A stretch of 64,000 nt of DNA from Pseudonocardia sp. 73-21. GTDB lineage: Bacteria > Actinomycetota > Actinomycetes > Mycobacteriales > Pseudonocardiaceae. The stretch lies in NCBI RefSeq assembly GCF_001899645.1, contig NZ_MKVV01000050.1, positions 62,001-126,000 on the forward strand, read 5' to 3'. The position numbers and the translations under genes were made by a program. Shown one piece after another: positions 44,017 to 51,913 of this stretch. Under the pieces are notes generated by a model. It saw only the letters and a program-made list of their open reading frames with translations. It did no database searches and had not been told where the DNA came from. Within the stretch, counting starts at the first letter, position 1. Each line of letters begins with the position of its first letter.

Positions 44017-44109
44017 GGACCGAGCGTACCGAGCTGGCGGCGACCGGGGCCGGGGAGCTCCGGAGAAGGTGTCCGCGGTGTGCTGCCATGTGGGGGCATA
44101 TCGAGGCCA

Positions 44110-44415
44110 CTATGGGAAGTAGCGGTCGATACGACGCAGCAACCGTCCCAACGGCCCATGTTCGTGCCAGCCGCGGCTGATTACGGCATCGCGGGCCGTG
44201 TTGATGGCGCCGCGCGCCCGGGTCGCCGGGCTTCGGTTTCCAGTGTCGCGGCGGGCGGTGGCGCGCCGTTTGAGGAACACCGCGCAGCCCAGGCAGACCC
44301 GACCTCGGGGTGTTGCCCGAGGCGGGTCAGCTCGGTCTCGGGGTAGGGCCGTCCGCAGCACCATCAGGTCGGGACGGCGGCCGGTTCGTGTTGGGCTTGG
44401 GTGCTCATCGGACAC
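44110..44415 (-). CDS. Hypothetical basic protein
   Basis: A 101-residue protein from GTG 44415 with PDLMVLRTALPRDRADPPRA, RVCLGCAVFLKRR (a CxxC) and GWHEHGPLGRLLRRIDRYFP. It has no recognized domain. The CxxC and basic character are its only notable features. It is downstream of a CBS-domain remnant on the same strand. Confidence 0.4.
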   Translation of the reverse strand: MSDEHPSPTRTGRRPDLMVLRTALPRDRADPPRATPRGRVCLGCAVFLKRRATARRDTGNRSPATRARGAINTARDAVISRGWHEHGPLGRLLRRIDRYFP

Positions 44416-44439
44416 CTCCGCGCTGGATGCGGCCTCGTG

Positions 44440-44546
44440 GCGTCAGGGCGGGTCGCTGGGTGGACGGTACCCAACCGCCGCCCTTCCGGGCCGGTGACGA
44501 TGGCGTAGCTGAGGTGGCGCTGCTCCAACCCGCCGCCGGCCGCCAT
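44440..44546 (-). pseudogene. CBS-domain fragment
   Basis: LEQRHLSYAIVTGPEGRRLG, TVHPA matches the C-terminal CBS strand of the rhodanese-CBS protein (LVEKGLTYAIVADPDGRLLG, TVHPA at about 38155-38230). Nothing before or after it continues the domain in the same frame. It is the end of a lost paralogue. Confidence 0.5.
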
Positions 44547-44636
44547 CGATGCGGCCGCCAGGACGTGCGCGGATCTCGGCCGTCTACGACGGCGCCCGGG
44601 GTGAGCGCGCGACAGCTGTCCGTCCGCGGACAGCCG

Positions 44637-46001
44637 TCAGGCCAGGCCGACCAGCCCGAGGAGGGTTTGGCCGACCAGGAGCAGGGACATGACCGCAACC
44701 GCGGTGACCGCGACGGTGGCAGCGACCCGGAACACTCGCCCGTTGACCGCGTCGCCCAGGACGCTGCGTCGGTTGGCCAGGATCAGGATGTAACTGAGCA
44801 CGATCGGCGCGACCACACCTTGCAGGACCTGGGTGCCGATCAGCAGGCTGATCAGGTTGACCGGGGTGAGCGCGACCGCGGCGCCGAGGAACACCTGAAA
44901 GGTGAACAAGCCCAGGAACAGCGGGGCCTCCCGGAACCGCCGCGAGACGGAGCGCTCGACACCGATGGCCTCGCTGATCGCGTACGAGCTCGACAACGGG
45001 ACGACCGCGCCGGCGAGCGCGCTCGCCCCGAGCAGCCCGAACGCGAAAAGCAGCTCGGCTCCGGATCCGGCAACCGGGCGCAGTGCTTGGGCGGCTTGGT
45101 CGGCGGAGTCGAGGGGGCCTTGGCCTCCGATGGTGGCTCCGGTGGCGATGATGATGGTGATGGAGATGATGCAGGCGAACAGGGCGCCACTGATCGCGTC
45201 GGCGCGCACCAAAGGATAGTCGCCGGGCCCGGCTCCGCGGTCAACGACGCCGGCGGCGGCGTAAAGCTGCATGTAAGGGCTGACGGTGGTGCCGATCAGG
45301 GCGACACCCAGCAGCACGAACGCCTTATCGGCGACGAAGTGCGGCAGCACCAGGTTCGCGCCGACTGCCGACCAGTCGGGGTGTCCGAGGATCGCGGCGA
45401 TCGGGTAGGCCAGGAATGCCAGCGAGAACACCAGGAAGATCCGCTCGGCGTAGCGGTAGGACCCGAACAGCACCAAAGCCCAGATCAGCACGGCGAAGAT
45501 CGGCACCACCACGTACCGGCTGAGGCCGATGAGTTCGAACGCGGCACCGATACCGGCGAACTCGCTGACCACCAGCCCGGTGTTGGCCAGCAGCACGCAG
45601 AACAGGGCCAGCGCGGTCCAGCGCAGGCTGAACTGTTCGCGGATCAGCGCGGCCAGTCCTTTACCGGTGTAGGTGCCCAGCCGGACCGACATCTCCTGCA
45701 CGAGGACCAGGGCGACGGTGACCAGCACCATGAAGAACAGGGTGCGGTACACGAACTGGGATCCGGCCGAGGAGTAGGTAGCGATGCCGGCGGCGTCGTT
45801 GCCGGCGTTCGCGGCGATCAAGCCCGGACCGGCGATCGCGAGGTAGGCGAAGATCCGGCCGCGGCGCAGCCGCTGCCACAGCGTCGCGCCTGGTCGCGGC
45901 GCAGGCGACGGATCGTGGGGCGCCAGGGAAGGTGTCTCCGTTGTGGATGTGCCGGCGGTGACCGGGGCTCGGTCGCCGGCGTTGTCGTCGCGGGTGGTCA
46001 T
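44637..46001 (-). CDS. Nramp-family divalent metal transporter
   Basis: A 454-residue protein with about 11 membrane segments. The first-helix metal motif, DPGN in classic MntH, reads NAGNDAAG here (AIAGPGLIAANAGNDAAGIA), and the sixth helix has GVALIGTTVSPYMQLYAAAG in place of the usual MPH. It therefore belongs to a divergent Nramp branch; Mg2+ or Mn2+ transport is possible. Its ATG overlaps the stop of the MgtE-like gene (ATGA), so the two act together. Confidence 0.82.
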   Translation of the reverse strand: MTTRDDNAGDRAPVTAGTSTTETPSLAPHDPSPAPRPGATLWQRLRRGRIFAYLAIAGPGLIAANAGNDAAGIATYSSAGSQFVYRTLFFMVLVTVALVLVQEMSVRLGTYTGKGLAALIREQFSLRWTALALFCVLLANTGLVVSEFAGIGAAFELIGLSRYVVVPIFAVLIWALVLFGSYRYAERIFLVFSLAFLAYPIAAILGHPDWSAVGANLVLPHFVADKAFVLLGVALIGTTVSPYMQLYAAAGVVDRGAGPGDYPLVRADAISGALFACIISITIIIATGATIGGQGPLDSADQAAQALRPVAGSGAELLFAFGLLGASALAGAVVPLSSSYAISEAIGVERSVSRRFREAPLFLGLFTFQVFLGAAVALTPVNLISLLIGTQVLQGVVAPIVLSYILILANRRSVLGDAVNGRVFRVAATVAVTAVAVMSLLLVGQTLLGLVGLA

Positions 46002-47359
46002 CGCAGCAGCCTCGGGAAGTGTCGACGTCCGGTCTCGGGGGTCAGCGCGTCGACGACGTCGTCGGCGAGGATCCGTCCCAGCGGTCGGCGGTCGGCGTCG
46101 AGGACCAGCAGCGAGGACCGCCGGGACTCCACCAGCGCGGCGGCGACCTCACCGACGTCGGCGTGCGGGCCCACCGTGACCGGGTCGACGTGGTTGCTGC
46201 CGCGCAGCAGCTCGATCAGAGTCTGCCCGGGCGGGGCGATGACCAGGTCGAACAGCGGCACGTCGGCCACCACGCGGTCCTCGGCATCGCAGATCACGAC
46301 AGCGTCGATCTCGTTGCGGTGTTCGGTCCACTCAGCCAGTCGCGCCCGCAGCTCGGCGATGGTGTCGTGTTCTCTGGCGGTCAAGAGTCTTGTGGTCATG
46401 AACCCGCCGGCCTCGTGCTCCGGATAACCCAGCTGTCGCAATAGGTGCTCGCGGGAGGCGGCTGGCATCCGGTCGAGCAACTCGTGGCGTTCCTGTCCGC
46501 TTAGGTCGCGCAGGGCGTCGACGGCCTCGTCGGACTCCATCGTCGCGACCAGCGCGGCGGCCTGATCGGGGGTGGATTCGCGCAGCAGACTTTCCAGCTC
46601 ATCGGGGTCCATCTCCTCCAGGGCGTCCGCCGCCGCGCCCGGCCGCAACGACGCCAGCAGCTCTTGGCGGGCGGGGCGGCCGAGGTCCTCCAACAGGTCG
46701 GCGAGCTCCCCAGGGCGCAGCCGGTGCAACGCTTCCTGGCTGCGTCGCAGCCGGACCGTGGCCGGGCCGTCGGTGGACTCCTCCCCGAACGGGGCGACGG
46801 CGTCCCAGTCGATGACTCGGTCGGGGGTGGGGTGCCAGCGCAGCCGCTTGGGGCCCAGCCGCCGCAGCAACGACTGCACGCTGACATCGACCCCGACCAG
46901 CACCGTGTACTCCCCGACCGGGGCCAGGTACAGGTCGGCGGCCCGAATGACCTGCACGCCGTCGACGTCGACCAGCTGGTGATCCAGCACATCACGGGCC
47001 AGCAGCACCTCGCCGGGGCGGCGCTGATAGTCGCGCAGGTCGAACCGGGCGGTGCGCAGCGCGACGCTGCGCCGCTCGACGGCGTGGATGGCGGTGGCGT
47101 CCATGAACGCCCGGCGGCGTCCGATCCGGATCACCAGCCCGGTGACGGGCGGGTAGCGCTCCTCGCCGTAGAGGCGGGCCACCACATCGACCAGCCGCCC
47201 GACCTCCTGGCCGGTCTGGTTACGGACCGGGGTGCCGATCAGCCCGGCCAGCGACACGATCGCGTGCCGGACCGCGCGGGTCGTGGTGGCCCGCTCGACG
47301 CGGACCTGGGTGCGGGCGCGCAGCACCTGGGTGGTGCGAAGCGAGGGGCGAGCGGGCAC
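45998..47359 (-). CDS. PRC-barrel/MgtE-N/CBS cytosolic regulator of metal transport
   Basis: A 453-residue soluble protein. Two PRC-barrel-like segments come first (GTPVRNQTGQEVGRLVDVVA; GVQVIRAADLYLAPVGEYTV). An MgtE N-terminal superhelical domain follows (LRPGELADLLEDLGRPARQE through MDPDELESLLRESTPDQAAA), then a CBS pair (about 335-445). The MgtE membrane domain is absent and the role may be played by the adjoining Nramp protein. GTG 47359 follows GAGGAGGTCCTC, giving the best start. Mg2+-sensing gating is inferred from MgtE structure-function knowledge. Confidence 0.85.
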   Translation of the reverse strand: MPARPSLRTTQVLRARTQVRVERATTTRAVRHAIVSLAGLIGTPVRNQTGQEVGRLVDVVARLYGEERYPPVTGLVIRIGRRRAFMDATAIHAVERRSVALRTARFDLRDYQRRPGEVLLARDVLDHQLVDVDGVQVIRAADLYLAPVGEYTVLVGVDVSVQSLLRRLGPKRLRWHPTPDRVIDWDAVAPFGEESTDGPATVRLRRSQEALHRLRPGELADLLEDLGRPARQELLASLRPGAAADALEEMDPDELESLLRESTPDQAAALVATMESDEAVDALRDLSGQERHELLDRMPAASREHLLRQLGYPEHEAGGFMTTRLLTAREHDTIAELRARLAEWTEHRNEIDAVVICDAEDRVVADVPLFDLVIAPPGQTLIELLRGSNHVDPVTVGPHADVGEVAAALVESRRSSLLVLDADRRPLGRILADDVVDALTPETGRRHFPRLLR

Positions 47360-47529
47360 GAGGACCTCCTCGAGTGCGCCCCGCACCCGAGCCGCTACAA
47401 CCGGCAGGGATCCATGGCAGGGCGGGGGATGGACATCAAGGCGACAGGGCGGGTGTGGGCGTGCGGCGCATGACGGTCACGCCCCTCACCCCGTTGACCG
47501 GGAGGTTCATCGTCCACGATGCCTCACCT
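47360..47529 (-). promoter_or_regulatory. Structured leader upstream of the MgtE-like gene (M-box-like?)
   Basis: Transcribed leftward, the leader begins with GGGAGGTGAGGCATCGTGG, including AGGTGAGGC (47529-47521), a core string of M-box Mg2+ riboswitches, and GGTCAAC follows. A nested hairpin forms: GGGAGGT pairs with ACCTCCC around CATCGT-GG-ACGATG. About 170 nt separate this from the start codon, the size of an M-box. The rest of the consensus is not evident, so identity is tentative. Confidence 0.4.
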
Positions 47530-48331
47530 CCCATCCCCTCGTGACCCTCACGCAGGTCCCATCCGTTCCCTTAGAACCGGAGCGACTGTACCCATACGTA
47601 CGATGCCCACGCGGTGCGCGGCGCTCGTCGCCGGTGGGTGTCAGCACGCGTTCACCTGCCGGACGGATCTCGCTCTGGGCAGAAGGCCAAGATCGCCTTC
47701 GCATCATGGACGCTGAGCCCGAACTGGCGCATCAGGTCCCATTGGAGCGGCCCGCTCGGACCTGCACGACCGCGACGAACAACACCGCCGGCGACACCGC
47801 CGGAAGCGCCGCGGCCAACCCGGTCGGCACCCTCGCGAGGAGGTCCGCCTCGGCGTCACCGTGCGGATCTCCCCACTGGGTCACACCGTCGTCGCCCCGT
47901 CGCTGCGTGTGCCAGAAACGCGACCGCACGACCTGCTCCTCCATCGCGATCCTGCCTCGAGCTCCGTCGCCGCCGGCCAACCCGACCGACCTGGAAGGTA
48001 CGGTTCGCGAGTACGACCAGGGCCAGCAGCAGGGCGGCTACGACCAGCAGCGGGGTTGTTACGACCGGGGCCAGCAGTGCTGACCGATGAAGATGGGCCG
48101 GGGGCTCGGAATCGTCGGATCGGTCGTCGCGGGCTGATCTTCGGGCTGTTCACCGGGAGCGTCCGCGGGTTCCAGCCGGCCCGTTTCGCGCAGCGGGGCG
48201 GGGGTGGCGGGGTTGTCGGGCCCAGGATCGTGAACGCCCGCTGGGCCCGGTGCCAACCGCGGCCAGGGTGGTGAAGGGCAGCAGTGGGGCGGTTGGAGCA
48301 GCGGCTGCATGTCACCCCCAGGATCAACAAG
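47530..48331. other. Intergenic region, about 800 bp
   Basis: No recognizable gene. A minus-strand hydrophobic stretch near 48000-48080 (LLVVAALLLALVVLANR) lacks a start codon and is not called. Confidence 0.4.
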
Positions 48332-48459
48332 TGACAGCGGCCAGTCCAGACTCCCCGTAGGCGGCCATTTACCGCCCCGGTGACGGCCAGTGTTCTCCCC
48401 GCTGGCGGCCAGGTATCTCCCCGGTGACCAGTAGTGGTTGCCGGCGGCGAGGGTCTGCC
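48332..48459. repeat. IS21 left-end repeat block, copy 2
   Basis: A near-identical copy of 12321-12449 in the same orientation, with the same four GGCGGCCA/CTCCCC motifs. No transposase sequence follows, so this is a solo end. Confidence 0.8.
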
Positions 48460-48616
48460 CCGCGTTCCGCAGCTGATGGACTGATCTGGACACACGCCGC
48501 GGTATCGTCCCAGGTCAGGATGTTGGGGTAGGCCCGAAACCGGTGAAAGTACTGGACACACGTTCGATCGATGTTCGAATCGTTGAGCTGGTCGAACTCG
48601 TGTAACGTCTGGACAC

Positions 48617-48994
48617 GTGCACGTACGGGTGTCGACACGGCGAAACAAGGACGGCTCGGCCGTGCGATACCTGCAGTTGACGCACAACGAGTGGGACCCG
48701 GCCACGAAGACCTCGCGACCGAAGGTGCTGCACAGCTTCGGCCGGGAGGACCAGCTCGACCGCGACGCCATCGCCCGGCTGGTCGCGTCGCTGACCCGGC
48801 TGCTGGACCCAGCCACCGCCCTGCGCACCTCGCCCGGTGGCGGCCCGGCGGAGCTGGCGTTCACCTCCTCGCGCCCGGTCGGGGGCACGCTGGTCCTCGA
48901 CGCGCTGTGGCACCGGCTGGGGATCGACACCGTCATGGCGCGGCTGCTCACCGGCCGCAAGCGCGACCCGCGCACGGAGCGGGGCCACCGATGA
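48617..48994 (+). pseudogene. IS1634-family transposase, N-terminal fragment
   Basis: From GTG 48617, HVRVSTRRNKDGSAVRYLQL, THNEWDPATKTSRPKVLHSF and VLDALWHRLGIDTVMARLL align with the first 120 residues of the intact transposase at 16048-17823. The frame ends at 48994 and no catalytic domain follows. It is a truncated paralogue. Confidence 0.8.
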
Positions 48995-49016
48995 GCCCGG
49001 TGCGGTTCGTCCGCGG

Positions 49017-50321
49017 TCAGCCGCGCTGAATTTGATTCTGTTGTGCTTCGATTTCCCAGCGCTGCGGTTGCCAACCAAATCGGGCGAAGAACTCCTCGCA
49101 TGCCGACACCGCCAACACCTGAGGAGCCGCCACCAGATCGTCGCGTGAATACGTAGCGACGTAGTTGACCGACTCCCCCTCGGGGGCCCGGAACGGAAGC
49201 ATGAACGCTCGGCCGGGCAGGCCCGGTACCAGTGCTCGCCCGTCGAGAGCGTTAAGTCGGATCTCAACCCGCATGGGGTCTGCGCCGGCCGCGCTCAGCG
49301 CCAGGCGAGCGGCGAGTTCGTGCGTCTCCGTCATTAGGGCAACGACTTGCCACACGGTGATGATCGAGGTGAACCCATCGGGTATTTCACTGCCGACGAA
49401 CGTGCGTCCCCAGTCTGTCGTGATGGATTCGAGTTGGGCGAACTCGCCAGTGGTGAGGAATCGCCAGGTCTCATAACAGTTGACCGGCTCGTCGTTGATA
49501 TCGGTGCCGATCCAATCGTTGCCGCGCAGGAGTTTGGTGCCGGTCTCGATGAAGGGCATCGGCCAGCCGAGGAGTCGGACGGTCGCGTTCTGCAAGATCG
49601 GCTCGAGCTGGCGGTAGGGGACGCGGTCGAGGGCGAAGAGCTCCGGGCGAATGTGGATCGACCAGTGGCCCTTGGTCTGGATCATGTCCGCGAGGGTGCT
49701 TCGGCTCCATGCCGATGCGAGGCGCTCTTTGTAGCGGTCGGCGTCAGCCTGGAGGTCAGCCAGTGAGAATCCGGCCCGTTCCGCTGTGCGGACATAGGCT
49801 CGCAGGGCCTTCTCCGTCGCGAGGGTGATGATGTCGCGAAGCTCGCTCGACAAGGCGATCTCGGTTGTCGCGGGAGACTTCCGACTCCGCACGTAGAGCG
49901 CACCCTTTTTCGTCACCGCGTTCTTCATGTCACCGAAGTCACGAATGCACAGGTGCGGAACGTCCTCGAATTCCTCAACACGCAGGATCGCCACGGTCGC
50001 ACCGGATGACAGAGCCAGCTTGCTGATCTCCATGCGTAGCGGCGGGTCGCAATACTCGGCCAACGCGGCGGCCACCTCGTCGTAACTCATCCACGAGGCG
50101 AGCTCGGCGTCGTTGAGTCCCGGCAGCATCTGCGCTTGCTGGTCGTCATTGATGCCGATGACCACGTATCCGCCGTCGCGGAGGTTGCCCATGCTGAGCG
50201 CCGCTTTGGCGATCTTCGCAAACAGGTGCTTGGTGCCGCGGGGGCCGGCGCCTTTGAGTTCCACGTCGCGGCGTTCGTAGTCGCGCCGCAGTACTGCTTC
50301 GAGCTCGGCGGCAGTCATCAT
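49017..50321 (-). CDS. AlbA_2 (Schlafen-like) domain protein
   Basis: A 434-residue protein. The first 150 residues form an AlbA_2 domain: RRDYERRDVELKGAGPRGTK, KIAKAALSMGNLRDGGYVVI, GINDDQ and YVRSRKSPATTEIALSSELR. The rest is an uncharacterized alpha/beta region. Such proteins are usually labelled ATP-binding or transcriptional regulators. Schlafen-type domains also occur in anti-phage systems, so a defence role near an att site is possible but unproven. Start ATG 50321 (or the adjacent 50318). Confidence 0.72.
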   Translation of the reverse strand: MMTAAELEAVLRRDYERRDVELKGAGPRGTKHLFAKIAKAALSMGNLRDGGYVVIGINDDQQAQMLPGLNDAELASWMSYDEVAAALAEYCDPPLRMEISKLALSSGATVAILRVEEFEDVPHLCIRDFGDMKNAVTKKGALYVRSRKSPATTEIALSSELRDIITLATEKALRAYVRTAERAGFSLADLQADADRYKERLASAWSRSTLADMIQTKGHWSIHIRPELFALDRVPYRQLEPILQNATVRLLGWPMPFIETGTKLLRGNDWIGTDINDEPVNCYETWRFLTTGEFAQLESITTDWGRTFVGSEIPDGFTSIITVWQVVALMTETHELAARLALSAAGADPMRVEIRLNALDGRALVPGLPGRAFMLPFRAPEGESVNYVATYSRDDLVAAPQVLAVSACEEFFARFGWQPQRWEIEAQQNQIQRG

Positions 50322-50417
50322 GACGGGAAAGCGTAGGCCTTGGGGCCGCCGCGCCGGCGGGATCGGCACGCAGGCAACTGGCAGGCCCGTGTGCAGTAGT
50401 GGCGGGGCCGGCCGGTT

Positions 50418-50879
50418 GTGGGGTGTGCGTCGGCTGCGCCGCACACGCGGCAGACCGGAGCCGTCGCCAGCTCCGGCGTTTGCCCGTGGCCGGGGCTGAC
50501 CTGGTCCGGATCCGGCGAAGGGATCTTCTTCACCGACCCGACCGCAGCCGACGGCGCTATCAGCCTTCGCGGAGGGGACAACCCCGACGGGGCCACGATC
50601 GAGCTGTCGCTGTTGCCCGAGCACTGCAAACGCCTGGTTCTCGTGGCGAGCGGCACAGACTCAACCGGTGACGTCGCTCGGACAGCTCTGCTGATCCTGG
50701 ACCCCGCTGCCGAGAACAGTCAGCTGACGATCCGACCGGTCGACTCGCCGGTGTTGCCCGCGCTCATTTACGCGGAGATCTACCGCCGGCAGGGTTCCTG
50801 GCGGTTGAGAGCTGTCGGCCAGGGATACGGCGACGGCCTCGCCGGACTCGCCCGGGACTACGGCGTCAACGTGAGCTGA
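50418..50879 (+). CDS. TerD-domain protein, shortened N terminus
   Basis: The C-terminal two thirds match TerD: GDNPDGATIELSLLPEHCKR, LVLVASGTDSTGDVARTALL and the hallmark end LIYAEIYRRQGSWRLRAVGQ, GYGDGLAGLARDYGV. TerD proteins bind calcium and act in tellurite/stress responses. The calcium-binding N-terminal strand region is reduced and the start codon is uncertain, so the gene may be truncated. It is divergent from the AlbA_2 gene across about 100 bp. Confidence 0.7.
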   Translation: MGCASAAPHTRQTGAVASSGVCPWPGLTWSGSGEGIFFTDPTAADGAISLRGGDNPDGATIELSLLPEHCKRLVLVASGTDSTGDVARTALLILDPAAENSQLTIRPVDSPVLPALIYAEIYRRQGSWRLRAVGQGYGDGLAGLARDYGVNVS

Positions 50880-51049
50880 ACGCTGCCAGGCGCCATGCAG
50901 CAGGCCGCTGCGTGATCGTCGTCAGCAAAGAGTCAGCAGGACCCTCAGCGCTCGACCGGTACGACCGGTTCTGGCCGGGACCACTAACTTTGCTGACCGG
51001 CATCAATGTGTATCGAGGGCACGCGTTCGTGCTTCATTTCAGCGTTCAC

Positions 51050-51089
51050 ACCGAAGAGGTCACTGGTTCGATCCCAGTATCGCCCACCA
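51050..51089 (+). other. 3' part of tRNA-Val(GAC): probable attachment-site remnant
   Basis: CCGAAGAGGTC, the T-arm CTGGTTCGATCCCAG and the acceptor end TATCGCCCACCA are those of tRNA-Val(GAC). No D-arm or proper 5' acceptor strand lies upstream, and the best 73-nt window does not fold. It looks like the core of a second tRNA-integrating element, with the host terminator still behind it. Confidence 0.65.
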
Positions 51090-51097
51090 AGCCGATA

Positions 51098-51124
51098 GGC
51101 CCCTGACCTGCAAGGTCAGGGGCC
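51098..51124 (+). terminator. Terminator hairpin after the tRNA-Val fragment
   Basis: A perfect 12-bp stem, GGCCCCTGACCT / AGGTCAGGGGCC, with loop GCA, followed by TTCGTCGTTCT. Confidence 0.8.
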
Positions 51125-51503
51125 TTCGTCGTTCTCAGCGGGCTTCATCCCATGATCGAAGTCGCCAGTGGTAGCCGGATCTGTAGCCAAGACGGCTGTC
51201 GGCCGCGCTCCGGCCCAGGCCGACCCGCGCGCGTCTTGCGCGCTGCCGGCCTCACGGCGACAAGGGCTCCCGTCGCGGCCACCCCCGATCTGTGCGTCAG
51301 CGGGGGCCGTCATGGGATGTCGATAGGCGGATCGGCATCGGGAGCGTCGGACTCGTCGCCGAGGAAGAGGTCGCTCACCATCAGGGGGTTCATCGAGACC
51401 ATCACGCGCCTCTACAAGCACCTCCTGGAGAGGGGCCGCAAGCGCGGCGATTCCAACCAGGTCATGTACGAGACCTGGCGGCACCCCGCCTGACCGGCCA
51501 ACC
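51125..51503. other. Intergenic region, 379 bp
   Basis: Contains a protein-like but unidentified plus-strand stretch near 51370-51490 (GFIETITRLYKHLLERGRKR). No gene is called. Confidence 0.4.
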
Positions 51504-51731
51504 GTGTTTGGCGTGGCGCACCCGGAGTGGATCGAGGCCGTCACCGCCGCCGTGGTCCTGCGTGACGGGACGACCGCGACACCCGAGGAGATCGTCGAGC
51601 ACGCCAGGAAGCGGCTCGCCGGGTACAAGACCCCCAAACACGTTGTCGTCGTGGCCGAGCTCCCCAAGAACCGGCAGGGGCGCAGGTTCACATCCGCCGC
51701 GGCACCCCGTCGGCAATCGGAGGGCTGCTGA
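51504..51731 (+). pseudogene. Acyl-CoA synthetase, C-terminal fragment
   Basis: VFGVAHPEWIEAVTAAVVLR, DGTTATPEEIVEHARKRLAG and YKTPKHVVVVAELPKNRQGR form the mobile C-terminal domain of an AMP-binding acyl-CoA ligase. The sequence departs from the family just before the catalytic lysine. The large N-terminal domain is missing. It is not derived from the neighbouring ligase, whose C terminus differs. Confidence 0.7.
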
Positions 51732-51913
51732 ACTGCGTCTTCGATGCCATGGCAGCGGCCGTGCCGCCGGTTGACGAGGTCGGGGCAGCGGGGGCGGCTT
51801 GTCGGCCGGTGGCGTCGCGGCAGGCGCGGCGGCGGTAGGCACAGCCCCGGTTCGGGTTCCTGCATCCAGCGATAGCCAGGGTCGGCTGGACTCGTATTGG
51901 GTCTAACCGGCCG

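Noticed and set aside
48000-48080. Small hydrophobic minus-strand protein and plus-strand YDQ/GQQ repeat peptide
   Set aside because: Neither frame has a start codon with a ribosome binding site, and the two readings are complements of one repetitive stretch.
51017-51089. A complete 73-nt tRNA
   Set aside because: The 5' strand pairs only partly with the acceptor end and no D-arm or anticodon arm forms; only the 3' part is tRNA-derived.
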